A stretch of 64,000 bases of DNA from Myxococcales bacterium (GCA_019637115.1 JAHBWH010000013.1:1-64000), one strand, 5' to 3'. Positions 17,745 through 27,053 are shown, counted from the first letter of the stretch. Notes: generated from the letters alone by a model not told the origin. Made by a program: numbers and translations.

Positions 17745-18756
17745 GTACGTGCGCGTCGCGTGTTGCGCGATCCTGCTCGTTGGGTGCGCGCGCTCCCACG
17801 AGCTCGATCTCGCCTCGGACGCGACGGGCGCCGGGCGCGTCAGCGGGGACGGCGGCCCATCGCGCTTCTCCGATGCCGGGAGCGACGGTCCCTCCCGAGA
17901 CGCCTCGCCCGGCGACGCGGGAGCCGACGCGTTCGTGCCGGTCGACGAGAGCCTGCGCTACGCCGAGCGGCGCTGCGCCTGGCTCGCGCGCTGCTCGTCG
18001 TGGACGATCGACGCGGCGTGGCTTCGCGGCGAGGCCTCGTGCGTGCACGCGGAGCGACGACGGGTGGACGAGATCGTCGGTCGTGGCCACGCGCCCCCGG
18101 TGGCGACCTGGTGCGACGCGCCCGAGGTCGACGCCGACTGTGACGGCGTGGACGACGTCACGTCCTGTGACCCGAGACCCGGGCGTCTCCCCGAAGACGG
18201 CGCCTGCGTGACGGATCGCGAGTGCGGCCTCTCGCCTTCTGCGCGGCCGATGGGATGCGTCGGTTGTCGATGTCGGGCGTGGGGCCGCGCGGGCGAGGCG
18301 TGCGACGACGCCCGACCTTGCGGTCCCTCGTTGCGTTGCGACCCGCGCGAAGGCATCTGCCGAGCCCAGACGATCTTGGCGGACGGCGCGCGCTGTGCCC
18401 GCGACTCGTCGGTGGTCTGTCGCGCTGGCTCGACGTGTCACGAGGGCGTCTGCACGCGCAGCCCACGAGTCGGTGAGCGCTGCGAGCCGACGGGGCCGGC
18501 GTGCTTCTCCGGCGGCGGCACGAGCCGGTGCGCGGCGGGAGCGGATGGCGTCCCTCGTTGCCAGAGCGCGTTCGTCTTCGTCGCGGCGGGCGAGCCGTGC
18601 GAGCGCGGCGAGGTCTGCGCGGGCGGGTCGTTCTGTACCAGCGACGGGGTCTGCCCCGCGACGTGCGCCGACGATCCGCGGACGTGTGGGCTCTCCGCCT
18701 GCGACGAGACCTTCGACGACTGCCTGCTGCCGCCGCTGCGTTGCCCTGGGTCGTGA
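17737..18756 (+). CDS. Cys-rich lipoprotein, second paralogue
   Basis: 339 aa from GTG 17737, which starts inside the upstream gene; AGGAG at 17725-17729 gives 7-base spacing. Signal and lipobox L-L-V-G-C (C about residue 17). The body matches the upstream protein module by module: C-A-W-L-A-R-C, G-E-A-S-C, G-H-A-P-P-V-A-T-W-C, D-A-D-C-D-G-V-D-D, then the same Cys ladder. The pair therefore arose by tandem duplication followed by divergence, and both are made from one transcript by translational coupling. Function unknown. Confidence 0.85.
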   Translation: MAEYVRVACCAILLVGCARSHELDLASDATGAGRVSGDGGPSRFSDAGSDGPSRDASPGDAGADAFVPVDESLRYAERRCAWLARCSSWTIDAAWLRGEASCVHAERRRVDEIVGRGHAPPVATWCDAPEVDADCDGVDDVTSCDPRPGRLPEDGACVTDRECGLSPSARPMGCVGCRCRAWGRAGEACDDARPCGPSLRCDPREGICRAQTILADGARCARDSSVVCRAGSTCHEGVCTRSPRVGERCEPTGPACFSGGGTSRCAAGADGVPRCQSAFVFVAAGEPCERGEVCAGGSFCTSDGVCPATCADDPRTCGLSACDETFDDCLLPPLRCPGS

Positions 18757-18874
18757 GCGACGCGAGCCGCTTCCCCTCCACGGGCTCGGTGGCGCGTTGG
18801 CCGTCGAGTCAGTCCGCGGTCGGGTGGGCGAGCGAGCGCCGAACGGCGCGGCGGTTCCGGCGCGTGTCGGACGC

Positions 18875-18950
18875 GTGCGTCAAGGCGCGTGGACGCGGAG
18901 GTCCGCTCCGACGTGCGTCAGGGCGCGCGGACGCGGACCTCGGCCCCGAC
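18875..18950 (-). repeat. Tandem duplication of the patatin gene 3' end with stop
   Basis: Bases 18913-18950 contain the last codons and stop of the patatin gene. The 38 bases immediately beyond (18875-18912) are a diverged copy with the same GTGCGTCA core, so a second TGA stands in the same context downstream of the true stop. Confidence 0.75.
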
Positions 18951-19685
18951 GGGACGGTCGAGCGCGTCGCGCGTCGCGCGCCGCGCGGCCTCGAAGGCGA
19001 GCCGGCCTGCGTCCAGCCGGAAGGGGGAGACGCGGGGGAGGCCCTCGATCACGAGCGCGACCTGGCCGCCCCGGCGCGGCGCGGGCATGGGTCCCTTGCC
19101 GCGGCGCCACGGTGAGCGCGACGCGAGGTGGTGGTAGAGGACGCGGGTCCCCTCGGGCAGCCCGAGGGTGCCCGGGCGGTCGGCGATGCCGCCGTCGAGG
19201 CACGAGCGCGCGCCGACGCGGACGGGCTGGAACATGCCCGGGAAGGCGCAGCTCGCGTGGATGGCGGGCGCGAGGGGGCCCGCCTCGACGACCTGCGTGC
19301 GGCGGCCTCGGAGCTCGAAGACGCTGACGGCGAGGGGCACGCGGCACTCCTCGAAGGTCGCGCACGGGAGGGTCTCGTCGAGGCGCGCGCGGAAGCGCTC
19401 GCCGCGGAGCAGCCCGAGGCCGGGGGCGGGATCCCAGAAGTCCTCGCGGCGCAGCTCGAGGAAGGTGTCGGCGATGGCCGGGGCGTCGAGCCCGGCGGAC
19501 CAACAACCGGCGACGAGCGCGCCCGCGGACGAGCCGCTCGCGCGCGTGGGCAAGAGGCCCTCGTCCTCGAGGACCGTGAGCACGCCCGCGTGCGCGAAGA
19601 AGCCGAAGAAGCCGCTCGAGAGCGCGAGCGCGAAGGGCTCGGCGGCGAGGTGCTCGCGTAGGGTCGGGGAGGGCGAGGCGGTCAT
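18918..19685 (-). CDS. Patatin-like phospholipase
   Basis: 255 aa, compact for the family. The Ser-Asp dyad is present: nucleophile S53 in G-S-S-A-G and D164 in L-D-G-G. The oxyanion-hole region is S-G-F-F-G-F-F-A-H-A-G near residues 23-33, a variant of the usual G-G-G-x-R/K-G. It should be an acyl hydrolase acting on phospholipids or lipid esters, probably cytosolic as there is no signal peptide. Its ATG overlaps the stop of the upstream alpha/beta hydrolase gene (ATGA), so they form an operon of two lipid-type hydrolases. The 3' end is tandemly duplicated. Confidence 0.9.
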   Translation of the reverse strand: MTASPSPTLREHLAAEPFALALSSGFFGFFAHAGVLTVLEDEGLLPTRASGSSAGALVAGCWSAGLDAPAIADTFLELRREDFWDPAPGLGLLRGERFRARLDETLPCATFEECRVPLAVSVFELRGRRTQVVEAGPLAPAIHASCAFPGMFQPVRVGARSCLDGGIADRPGTLGLPEGTRVLYHHLASRSPWRRGKGPMPAPRRGGQVALVIEGLPRVSPFRLDAGRLAFEAARRATRDALDRPVGAEVRVRAP

Positions 19686-20593
19686 GCGTGCACGTCGGAG
19701 CCGCCGCTCGCGAGCGCGACCATCTCGGCGTCTTGGACGTGGCGCCGCAGCGCGTCGTTGACCTCGCGGGCGCGTTGGAAGATGGCGCCGTGGCCGGCGT
19801 CCGGCAGCGTCAGGAGGCGGGCGTGGGGGATGCGACGGCGCAGCCGGTCGGCGCTCTCTGGGCGGATGAGCACGTCGAGCGCGGGCTTGACGATCAGCGT
19901 CGGGACCCGGAGCTGCCCCAGGCGTGGCCCCGTGTGGTGGCGGGCGACGGCGTGGAGCTGTCCGAGGAAGGTCTCTCGACCCGCGGGCCGCCCCATCTGC
20001 GCGTTCATGCGCTCGCCCAGCGCGCGCGGGTCCACCTCGCGGAGGAAGTGCTCGGGGTAGAGCAGCCGCTGCAGCGCCTCGACGCGCGCGGGGCCTCGCG
20101 AGGTGTTCGCGCGCACGAACTCGCGCAGCCCCTCGACGGTGGGGAGCTTGTGCCGGAGCGGGCCGCCCTCGTGCGTGGCGATGAGGCTCAGGCTGCGCAG
20201 GCGCCGCTCGGCTCGGAGCGCGAGCTCTTGGGCGATCATCCCGCCCATCGAGACGCCGACGACGTGCGCGTCGTCCCAGCCGAGCGTGTCCATCACCCCG
20301 AGCGCGTCGGCGGCCATGTCGGCCATCGTCCAGCGCCGCTTCGGCCCCCGCTCGCTCTCGCCGATGCCGCGGTTGTCGAAGTAGGCGACGCGATGGTCGT
20401 CCGAGAGCCCTTCGATCTGTGGGCGCCAGACGTCACCGCGCATCCCGAAGCCCATGATCAGGAGGACGCGGGGCCCCCGATCACCGACGCGCCACCAGCG
20501 AATGGCGGGTGCGCCGGTCGTGCGTCCAGAGTCGTCGTGCCGCATCGCACGAAGCATTCGGCGCTCGGGCGGAGGGCGCAAGGTCTGACCCAT
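19682..20593 (-). CDS. Alpha/beta-fold hydrolase
   Basis: 303 aa from ATG 20591-20593; ATG 20557 and 20545 are alternatives and none has a strong ribosome-binding site. Classical fold: L-L-I-M-G-F-G-M-R-G oxyanion region (about 44-53), D-N-R-G-I-G-E-S after strand 4, nucleophile S115 in G-V-S-M-G-G, an Asp in P-A-L-D-V-L-I and the His in D-A-G-H-G. It resembles the broad haloperoxidase / 3-oxoadipate enol-lactonase-like group; the substrate cannot be told. It is the first gene of a two-gene operon with the patatin. Confidence 0.9.
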   Translation of the reverse strand: MGQTLRPPPERRMLRAMRHDDSGRTTGAPAIRWWRVGDRGPRVLLIMGFGMRGDVWRPQIEGLSDDHRVAYFDNRGIGESERGPKRRWTMADMAADALGVMDTLGWDDAHVVGVSMGGMIAQELALRAERRLRSLSLIATHEGGPLRHKLPTVEGLREFVRANTSRGPARVEALQRLLYPEHFLREVDPRALGERMNAQMGRPAGRETFLGQLHAVARHHTGPRLGQLRVPTLIVKPALDVLIRPESADRLRRRIPHARLLTLPDAGHGAIFQRAREVNDALRRHVQDAEMVALASGGSDVHA

Positions 20594-20756
20594 GAGCGGC
20601 CTTGCGCCAGGGCGCTCAGCCTTCTCGTCGCTCCGCGTCGAACGATTCGGCTCGTGACGCCCGCTTCGCTCGGGGTCGCTTGCGGGATCGGTGTGGCTTG
20701 CGGGATCGGCGGAGCCTCTCACTCGCCGCGCGGGCTCGAGGGGTCGGCTGAGCCTC

Positions 20757-22670
20757 TCAGTGCAGCCCGACTCGGCGGACGACGGCTTGACCGGCGGGGA
20801 TTCGGACGACGTAGCGGCGCTCGACCCCGGCCTCGGGGTTGCGGAGCGTGAGCTCGTGCTCGCCGGAGGGGAGCTGTACGCGCACGAGCGGGGTGTTGCC
20901 GAGGACACGTCCGTCGAGCACGACCTCGGACCACGGCGTCGTGTCGAGCGTCAGCCAACCCGTCGGGAGCGGGGCGGCGACCTCCTCCTCGTTCGCCGGG
21001 CTCGGCGTGGGAGGCGCCGCCGCGACGGGCGTGGGGGCGACATGACGGCGCCCGTCCTGGGGAGCGACCGGCGCGCGCGTCGCTTCGTGTGGCGAACCGC
21101 CCACCCGCTGGGCGGGCGCTTCGAGGGCCACGACGGGCTGCGAGCCGGCCGTGTCGACGGCCGCGGCACGCCGTGGGTCGTACGCGCCCATCACCCGCTC
21201 TACATCGCCCGCCCGCTCGGAGCCGGGCGCGTCGTCGCCTGCCCGCTCCGAGTCGTGCGTGCCCATCACCTGCTCCGCGTCGTCGCCTGCCCGCTCGGAG
21301 CCGAGCGCGTCGTCGCCTGCCCGCTCGGAGCCGAGCGCGTCATCGCCTGCCCGCTCGGAGCCGAGCGCGTCATCGCCCGTCGTCAGGGTGGTGGGGTCCG
21401 CGGAGAGCTCCTCGTCCGCCTTCTCGTCCGCCTCGTCCGGAGGCGCGGGGGCCCCCGCGGTCCCAGGGCGCGCGGGCAGGTTCCCGACGCCGAAGAGGAC
21501 GCCCACGAGCGCGAGCAGGGCGAGCGCCGCGAGCACGAGCGGTCCGCGCGCGGTCCGGGCGCGTGGAGGCGGCGGAGGGTCGGAGGGGAGATCGATCGGG
21601 ATCGAGCGCGACTCGGAGCGCGGGCTGACGTGGAAGCTCCCGGTGTGCGTCGTCCGAAGCCGGGCGCCGCCGACCCAATGGCGGACGAGGGCTTGCTGTT
21701 GCTCGCGCTCGCCCACGAGCAGATCGCCGAGCCAAGCCGCGACCTCCTCTCGGCACATCGGCGGGTCGAGCTCGGCGAGCCAGGACTCGAGCGGGGCGCG
21801 CATCGCGGCGGCGTCGGGGAAGCGGTCGTCGGGGTCCCGCTGGAGCGCGCGCTCGACGACGGCGACGAGAGGCGCGGGCGCGTCGGGGGCGTGCGCGCGA
21901 AGCTCGGGGAGCTCGCCCGCGACGAGCGCGTGCAGGGTCGTCACGTCGTTGCGCGCGGGGAAGAGGTGGCGCCCGCTGAGCATCTCCCAGAGCAGCACCC
22001 CGGCGCTCCAGAGGTCCGCGCGGTGGTCGACCCCTTCGCCCGACGCCTGCTCCGGCGCGATGTACCCGAACTTGCCCTTGATGAGGCCCGAGTCGGTGTT
22101 GGCGCGTCGCGAGGTCGCGCGCGCGATGCCGAAGTCGAGCAGCTTCACGCTCCCGTCCCAGCAGAGGAAGACGTTCTGCGGCGAGATGTCGCGGTGGACG
22201 ATCTTCAACGGGCGTCCGTCGTAGTCGGCGAGGGAGTGCGCGTAGGCGAGGGCGTCGAGGAGATCGGCGACCAGGCGCGCGGCGACGGGCACCGGCACGC
22301 GCTCGTCGCGCTCGTTGGCGCGGGCGAGCACGTGCTGGAGCGTCTGTCCTTCGAGGTACGCCATCGCGAGGTAGTGGCGCTGCTCGTGCAGGCCGACCTC
22401 GAGCGTGTGCACGATGTTCGGGTGATTGAGCCGGGCCGAGAGCCTGGCCTCGTCGAGGAACTCTTCGACGGCGCTGAGCTCGTCTTCGAGCTCCGGGTGC
22501 AGCATCTTGAGGACGACGAGCTTGCGGAAGCCGCCCGGGCCCTCGGCGAGCGAGAGGAACGCCTCCCCGGCGCCCCCTCGTCCGAGCGACGCGACGATCT
22601 CGTAGGGGCCCACCCGTCGTGGCTCGACGAGGTGGGGCCCCGACTCCCGATCGCGTGTCGTTCCGCCCAC
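20757..22670 (-). CDS. Membrane Ser/Thr protein kinase with PEGA domain
   Basis: 637 aa from GTG 22668-22670, preceded by AAAGGA with 7-base spacing; there is no ATG in frame nearby. Kinase domain about 22-300: G-R-G-G-A-G glycine loop, catalytic K55, H-R-D-I-S-P-Q-N (D161), D-F-G (179-181) and A-P-E-Q. One transmembrane helix (about 377-395) separates it from an exported part. The exported part begins with a GDDALGSERA-type decapeptide array (about 425-465), then a Pro/Ala linker and a C-terminal PEGA beta-sandwich (about 555-637, W-L-T-L-D-T-T-P-W-S). PEGA domains usually bind envelope ligands, so this is a probable envelope-sensing Hanks kinase. Confidence 0.95.
   Translation of the reverse strand: MGGTTRDRESGPHLVEPRRVGPYEIVASLGRGGAGEAFLSLAEGPGGFRKLVVLKMLHPELEDELSAVEEFLDEARLSARLNHPNIVHTLEVGLHEQRHYLAMAYLEGQTLQHVLARANERDERVPVPVAARLVADLLDALAYAHSLADYDGRPLKIVHRDISPQNVFLCWDGSVKLLDFGIARATSRRANTDSGLIKGKFGYIAPEQASGEGVDHRADLWSAGVLLWEMLSGRHLFPARNDVTTLHALVAGELPELRAHAPDAPAPLVAVVERALQRDPDDRFPDAAAMRAPLESWLAELDPPMCREEVAAWLGDLLVGEREQQQALVRHWVGGARLRTTHTGSFHVSPRSESRSIPIDLPSDPPPPPRARTARGPLVLAALALLALVGVLFGVGNLPARPGTAGAPAPPDEADEKADEELSADPTTLTTGDDALGSERAGDDALGSERAGDDALGSERAGDDAEQVMGTHDSERAGDDAPGSERAGDVERVMGAYDPRRAAAVDTAGSQPVVALEAPAQRVGGSPHEATRAPVAPQDGRRHVAPTPVAAAPPTPSPANEEEVAAPLPTGWLTLDTTPWSEVVLDGRVLGNTPLVRVQLPSGEHELTLRNPEAGVERRYVVRIPAGQAVVRRVGLH
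21207..21378 (-). repeat. In-frame 30-bp repeats in the kinase linker
   Basis: Four to six copies of a 30-base unit (core GCCCGCTCGGAGCCGAGCGC on the plus strand), the last three nearly identical, encoding a ten-residue Asp/Glu/Ser-rich unit between the transmembrane helix and the PEGA domain. The period is a multiple of three, so copy number can change without breaking the frame. Confidence 0.9.
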
Positions 22671-22800
22671 GCCTGCATCCTTTGGACGGGGTATGCGCCA
22701 TGTCAATCGGCGGCGGCTCTCGGCGCGTCCGGGGCGCTCCGTCTCGACGCGGCTCGACCGCGAACCTTCGTCGTCCGAAGGGGGCTCGCGGATCGGTCGT

Positions 22801-23961
22801 TCAGAGGAAGCGGCGGAGCGGGGTCCGGCGGAGCAGCAGGACCGCGAGGAGCGTGAGCGGGAAGGCGACGAGGACCCGGAGCCAGCGCTCGTCGTAGAGC
22901 CCGAGGGCCTGCAGCGCAGGCTTGCCGAGGTGCCGGTGGACCTCGATGTGCAGCACGTAGACGCCGAGCATCGCGGGGACGAGGCGACTCGTGAACGCCT
23001 GGAACTGGCGGGGCCCCGCTGGCAGCCACGTTCCGGCGACCAAGAGCCCGAGCCCACCGGCGTAGCGGACGAGGTAGGCGGAGGCCTCGGGGCGCAGCAT
23101 GACCGCGAGCAGGCCGGCGCCGACGAAGACCGCGAGCCCCGCCGTCGCGGCCCGCCGCACCCGCGCGTGCTCGCGCAGCGCGAGGCAGCGGCCGAGCCCC
23201 AGGCCGAGCGCGAGGGTGGGCAAGCTGAAGAGCCATTGATCGAAGGGCCAGCCGCGCGCGGCGGAGGACGCGGGGATCAAGAGGAGCCCGCCGAGCGCGA
23301 AGGCGCCGAGGATCCAGCCGACCCGCGGAGCGTCGGCGCGCCACCCGGGTACGAGGCCGACGAGCTGGTGCACGAGCAGGCCCGCGGCGACGACGAAAGG
23401 GAAGAACCAGAGGTGGATCTCGGGCCCGTAGAGCAGCATCTCGGGGCGGAGCCAGTCGAAGAGCGGGCGCCCGTAGTGGGCGCGCTCGGCGAGCCGAGCG
23501 CCGAAGAGCACGATCGACCAGAAGAGCCAGGGGGCGATCACGCGCTCGAAGCGCCGCGAGACGAAGGTGCGGGTGGGGGCGGGCTCGGGCTTGGAGACGC
23601 CCAGGGCAACGGCGAGGATCAAGAAGAGCGGCAGGCCGAAGCCGTAGAGCGCGTGCCGGCCCGTGAGGTGGATCGCGACGGTGTCCACCGCGGCGATCAC
23701 ACGGAGCTGGTCCCAGGCGCCGAGGTGGATCCGCGCGGCCCTGCCTGCGTCAGCGTCGGTCCTGCCCACGTCGGTCCCGGCTGCGTCGGACCTGCCCGCG
23801 TCGGTCCTGCCCACGTCGGCCCTGCCCGCGTCGGCCCTGCCTACGTCGGTCTTGGCCGCGTCGGTCCTGGCCGCGTCGGCGCGCGCCTCGCCGTCGGCCG
23901 CGGTCGCGCCGAGGTCGTGGGGCTCGCGTCGCGGCCAGGGCAGACCGGTCGAGAGGGACAT
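22801..23961 (-). CDS. Acyltransferase family 3 membrane protein
   Basis: 386 aa from ATG 23959-23961. After a hydrophilic N-terminus comes the acyltransferase-3 signature: L-R-V-I-A-A-V-D-T-V-A-I-H in helix 1 and R-H-A-L-Y-G-F-G-L-P-L-F in helix 2. About ten helices follow, with R-R-F-E-R-V-I-A-P-W-L-F-W between them and L-H-I-E-V-H near the end. These enzymes O-acylate envelope sugars or glycolipids. Residues about 25-70 are an unusual Arg/Thr/Asp/Ala/Gly repeat (R-T-D-A-G-R-A-D-V-G) encoded by 15-base units, with no equivalent in the family. It stands alone on the minus strand. Confidence 0.88.
   Translation of the reverse strand: MSLSTGLPWPRREPHDLGATAADGEARADAARTDAAKTDVGRADAGRADVGRTDAGRSDAAGTDVGRTDADAGRAARIHLGAWDQLRVIAAVDTVAIHLTGRHALYGFGLPLFLILAVALGVSKPEPAPTRTFVSRRFERVIAPWLFWSIVLFGARLAERAHYGRPLFDWLRPEMLLYGPEIHLWFFPFVVAAGLLVHQLVGLVPGWRADAPRVGWILGAFALGGLLLIPASSAARGWPFDQWLFSLPTLALGLGLGRCLALREHARVRRAATAGLAVFVGAGLLAVMLRPEASAYLVRYAGGLGLLVAGTWLPAGPRQFQAFTSRLVPAMLGVYVLHIEVHRHLGKPALQALGLYDERWLRVLVAFPLTLLAVLLLRRTPLRRFL
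23746..23880 (-). repeat. 15-bp minisatellite in the acyltransferase N-terminus
   Basis: About nine copies of a degenerate 15-base unit (consensus GCGTCGGTCCTGCCC on the plus strand), encoding a five-residue basic/acidic repeat in the cytoplasmic N-terminal tail. All units keep the reading frame. Confidence 0.85.
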
Positions 23962-24118
23962 CCGCGGGAGCGTGATGCACGGCCGGGCGGGTGCAAGCGC
24001 ACCGGGCGGCCGAGCGGAGCGTGCCGCCCATGGATCCTGGCCGAGCGAGCCTGGCCTCGGCGACGCGGCTCGCACTTGCGGCCGGGTGTACTACGTTCGC
24101 CGAGACACGGAGGTGCGT

Positions 24119-24949
24119 GTGGAGCGTTCGTTGGCAGGCAAGGTGCTCGCGATCACGGGAGCGGGCTCGGGGATTGGTCGCGGACTGGCGGTCGAGGCGG
24201 CGCGTCGCGGCGCGATCGTCGCGATCTCCGACGTGAACGAGGCGGGGCTCGCCGAGACCGCCGCGCTGCTCGCGTCGGCCGGCGCGCGCGCCTCGCACCA
24301 GCGGGTCGACGTCGCGCAGCGGGACGACGTCTACGCCTGGCGCGACGCGGTCCACGCGGATCACGGCCGCGTGGACGCGATCATCAACAACGCGGGCGTC
24401 TCGCTCACCGACACGATCGCCGAGATGGACTGGCAGGATCTCGAGTGGATCGTCGGCGTGAACTTCTGGGGCGTGGTCCACGGCACCAAGGCCTTCTTGC
24501 CGGACCTGCTCGCCCAGCGCAGCGGCTGGGTGGTGAACGTCTCGAGCATCTTCGGGATGATCAGCCTGCCCACCCAGGGGGCCTACAACGCGACGAAGTT
24601 CGCGGTCCGTGGCTTCACCGAGGCGCTGGTCGCCGAGACCGAGGGATCGGGCGTGACGGTCTGCTCGGTCCACCCTGGCGGCATCAAGACGAACATCGTC
24701 CGCTCGTCGCGCTTCCGCCGAGGTCGCCGGCCCGGCGACGATCGTGAGCGGCTCGTGCGGCAGTTCGACGAGAAGATGGCGCGCACGACGCCGGAGCGGT
24801 GCGCCGAGATCATCCTGGACGGGATGCAGCGCGGAGAGCCGCGGATCCTCGTAGGCCAGGACGCCAAGCTCATCGACGCGCTCCAGCGCGTGACGCCGCG
24901 TCGCTACCGCGACGTGCTCGCGCGGCTCGAGCGGCTCACGGGGGGCTGA
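24119..24949 (+). CDS. Short-chain dehydrogenase/reductase
   Basis: 276 aa from GTG 24119, 5 bases after GGAGG (24109-24113); no ATG fits. Classical SDR: T-G-A-G-S-G-I-G (13-20) for NAD(P) binding, N-N-A-G (90-93), the catalytic Ser in V-N-V-S-S (142-143) and Y156-x3-K160 (Y-N-A-T-K). The C-terminal basic segment (R-F-R-R-G-R-R-P-G-D-D) and R-I-L-V-G-Q-D are typical of the subgroup often annotated as acetoin or glucose dehydrogenase-like. The substrate is unknown. It transcribes away from the acyltransferase; the 157-base gap is a shared promoter region. Confidence 0.93.
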   Translation: MERSLAGKVLAITGAGSGIGRGLAVEAARRGAIVAISDVNEAGLAETAALLASAGARASHQRVDVAQRDDVYAWRDAVHADHGRVDAIINNAGVSLTDTIAEMDWQDLEWIVGVNFWGVVHGTKAFLPDLLAQRSGWVVNVSSIFGMISLPTQGAYNATKFAVRGFTEALVAETEGSGVTVCSVHPGGIKTNIVRSSRFRRGRRPGDDRERLVRQFDEKMARTTPERCAEIILDGMQRGEPRILVGQDAKLIDALQRVTPRRYRDVLARLERLTGG

Positions 24950-25046
24950 GCGTTCGACGGCGCGTCGAGCCGTCACGCGCCTCCCCTCCGCGGCGTCTCG
25001 AAGCGAAGCGGGAGCGCGAGGGTTCGACGGACGAACCGGAGGCGGC

Positions 25047-26315
25047 ATGATGCGGCCCATGTCGAAGTCCTCCGCCGAGATCGCCGACCTCCTCTTCGCC
25101 GACGCTTGCGTGGCGACCTGCGCGGGCGAAGGAGATCCGCTCGCGCGCCTCGACGTCCGGGCGCGATGCAGCGTCGCGACCGCCGGGGACCGCGTCGTCT
25201 ACGTCGGCCCGCGCGAAGGCGCGCCGACCGCGCGGCGCACCTTCGAGCTCGCGGGCGCGTCCATCCTGCCGGGGCTCGTCGACCCGCACACGCACCTGGT
25301 CTTCGCCGGGAACCGCGTCGACGAGCTCTCGCGTCGGATGCGCGGCGAGGACTACCGCGCCATCGCGGCCGAGGGCGGGGGCATCGCGAGCACGGTGCGC
25401 GCCACGCGCGAGGCGAGCGACGACGCGCTCTTCGAGCTCACGGCGGCGCGCGCGCGCGCGCTGCGGGCGTTCGGGGTGACGGCGTGCGAGGCCAAGAGCG
25501 GGTACGGGCTCTCGCTCGAGCACGAGCTGCGCTCGCTGCGCGTGCTGCGTCGCGTGGACGAGGCCGGGCTGCTGCGGGTGAGCGCGACCTTCCTCGGCGC
25601 GCACGCGATCCCGCCCGAGCGCCGCGACGATCGGGCGCGCTACGTCGACGAGGTGGTCGAGGAGGTGCTCCCCGCGGTGGCGGAGGAGGGCCTCGCCGAC
25701 GCGGTCGACGTCTACTGCGACGACGGGGCGTTCACGCTCGCCGAGGCGCGGCGGGTGTTGACGGCGGGCAAGGCGCACGGGCTCGCGGTGCGCGCGCACG
25801 CCGGGCAGTTCGCCGACCTCGGCGCGGTGGAGCTGGTCGCCGAGCTCGCGGGGCTCTCCGCCGATCACCTCGAGGTCGTCTCGGACGCGGGCGTCGCGGC
25901 GATGGCGGCGGCGGGGGTCGTCGCCGTGCTCCTCCCCGGCGCGTGGCGGACCCTTCGACAAGAGGCGCCGCGCGCCGAGCGCTTCCGGGAGGCTGGCGTC
26001 GCGATGGCGATCGGTACGGATCTCAACCCGGGCACCAGCCCGACCGCCGACCTGCCGCTGATGGCGGCCCTGGCGGTGCGGGACGCGGGGATGACGATCG
26101 AAGAGAGCCTGCTCGGGATCACCACCGCCGCGGCGCGCGCGGCGGGCTTCGGCGGCGGCGCGGGTACGCTGCGGGTCGGCGGGCCGGCAGACCTCGCGGT
26201 CTTCGCGACCCCCGATCCTCGGTCGCTCGCCTACGGGCTCGGGGGGGCGAGGGCGTCGCTCGTCTTGCTCGGCGGGAGGATCGTCGTCGAGGCCGCCGAG
26301 CCGCTGATCTGGTGA
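25047..26315 (+). CDS. hutI: Imidazolonepropionase
   Basis: 422 aa. An amidohydrolase that opens 4-imidazolone-5-propionate to formiminoglutamate in histidine breakdown. Metal and substrate residues are visible: H81-x-H83 in D-P-H-T-H, the K-S-G-Y-G loop (K150), H251 in A-H-A-G-Q-F, A-D-H-L-E, and D325 in G-T-D-L-N-P-G-T. GGAGG at 25038-25042 supports the ATG at 25047 or 25050. hutH, hutU and hutG are not nearby, so the pathway genes are dispersed in this genome or this enzyme works with others encoded elsewhere. Confidence 0.95.
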   Translation: MMRPMSKSSAEIADLLFADACVATCAGEGDPLARLDVRARCSVATAGDRVVYVGPREGAPTARRTFELAGASILPGLVDPHTHLVFAGNRVDELSRRMRGEDYRAIAAEGGGIASTVRATREASDDALFELTAARARALRAFGVTACEAKSGYGLSLEHELRSLRVLRRVDEAGLLRVSATFLGAHAIPPERRDDRARYVDEVVEEVLPAVAEEGLADAVDVYCDDGAFTLAEARRVLTAGKAHGLAVRAHAGQFADLGAVELVAELAGLSADHLEVVSDAGVAAMAAAGVVAVLLPGAWRTLRQEAPRAERFREAGVAMAIGTDLNPGTSPTADLPLMAALAVRDAGMTIEESLLGITTAAARAAGFGGGAGTLRVGGPADLAVFATPDPRSLAYGLGGARASLVLLGGRIVVEAAEPLIW

Positions 26316-26446
26316 GCGGGGCCGGACTCTCGGCCGCCCGAGCGGCACGCGCCGGACCGCGGGCGGCGTCGTCGCGTCGGTGGGAGCCGGACGTGGATCG
26401 TCGGCCGGCTCAACAAGCGCTCACGTTCTGATATGCTGCGCGCTAG

Positions 26447-26794
26447 ATGGCCATCGACGTCGACGCCGCCTTCCAGAGCTACGAGACCCGGTTTCGAGAG
26501 AAATTCGGGGAAAAGCCAGTCGGCGCGTTCGCGAAGTTCGCCAACACCATGATCCAGAAGCTCGACCGCGCGGGCTTCGAGGCGCGGCTCGAGGCGTATT
26601 TGCGGTGGCACCGCGAGAGCAAACGCCTGCTCGGATCGGGCGCGACGATCAGCGACGTGCTCGTCATGGAGTTCGAGGAGGCCTCTTCGTGGATCTGCCT
26701 CGAGGCGCCGAACGTGCTGGAGATGTTCTCGGGCGAGGTCGGTGATCCAGCGGAGATGGTGACCAGCACGGGGCAGCGCGCGGCCGTGAAGTAG
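26447..26794 (+). CDS. Hypothetical small helical protein
   Basis: 115 aa, family not recognised. Predicted mostly alpha-helical with a basic N-terminal half (Y-E-T-R-F-R-E-K-F-G-E-K) and a conserved-looking centre (W-H-R-E-S-K-R-L-L and V-M-E-F-E-E-A-S-S-W-I-C-L-E). No signal peptide or membrane helix. Its GC content is somewhat lower than that of its neighbours. It stands alone between hutI and the convergent outer-membrane gene, so context gives no function. Confidence 0.7.
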   Translation: MAIDVDAAFQSYETRFREKFGEKPVGAFAKFANTMIQKLDRAGFEARLEAYLRWHRESKRLLGSGATISDVLVMEFEEASSWICLEAPNVLEMFSGEVGDPAEMVTSTGQRAAVK

Positions 26795-27053
26795 CGCGCT
26801 CGCTGCGGCCACGACGCAGCGACCCGTCGTGCCCGAGGGGAGGATCGCGCCCGCCGCGGGGTCGCGCGAGCTTCGAGGTGGCGCCGTCGCCGCTCAGGTC
26901 GCGAGAGGTCGTGGAGGCGCTCACCTCGGTGATCGCCACGATCGGGTCGTCGGCGATCACCGCAGACCGAAGCATCGGCGTCAGCCCGCGTCCGCGCGTC
27001 CGCGCGTCCGCGCGTGCGCGCGTGCCTCAGGGCCAGCCGAGCCGGGGTGGGGA

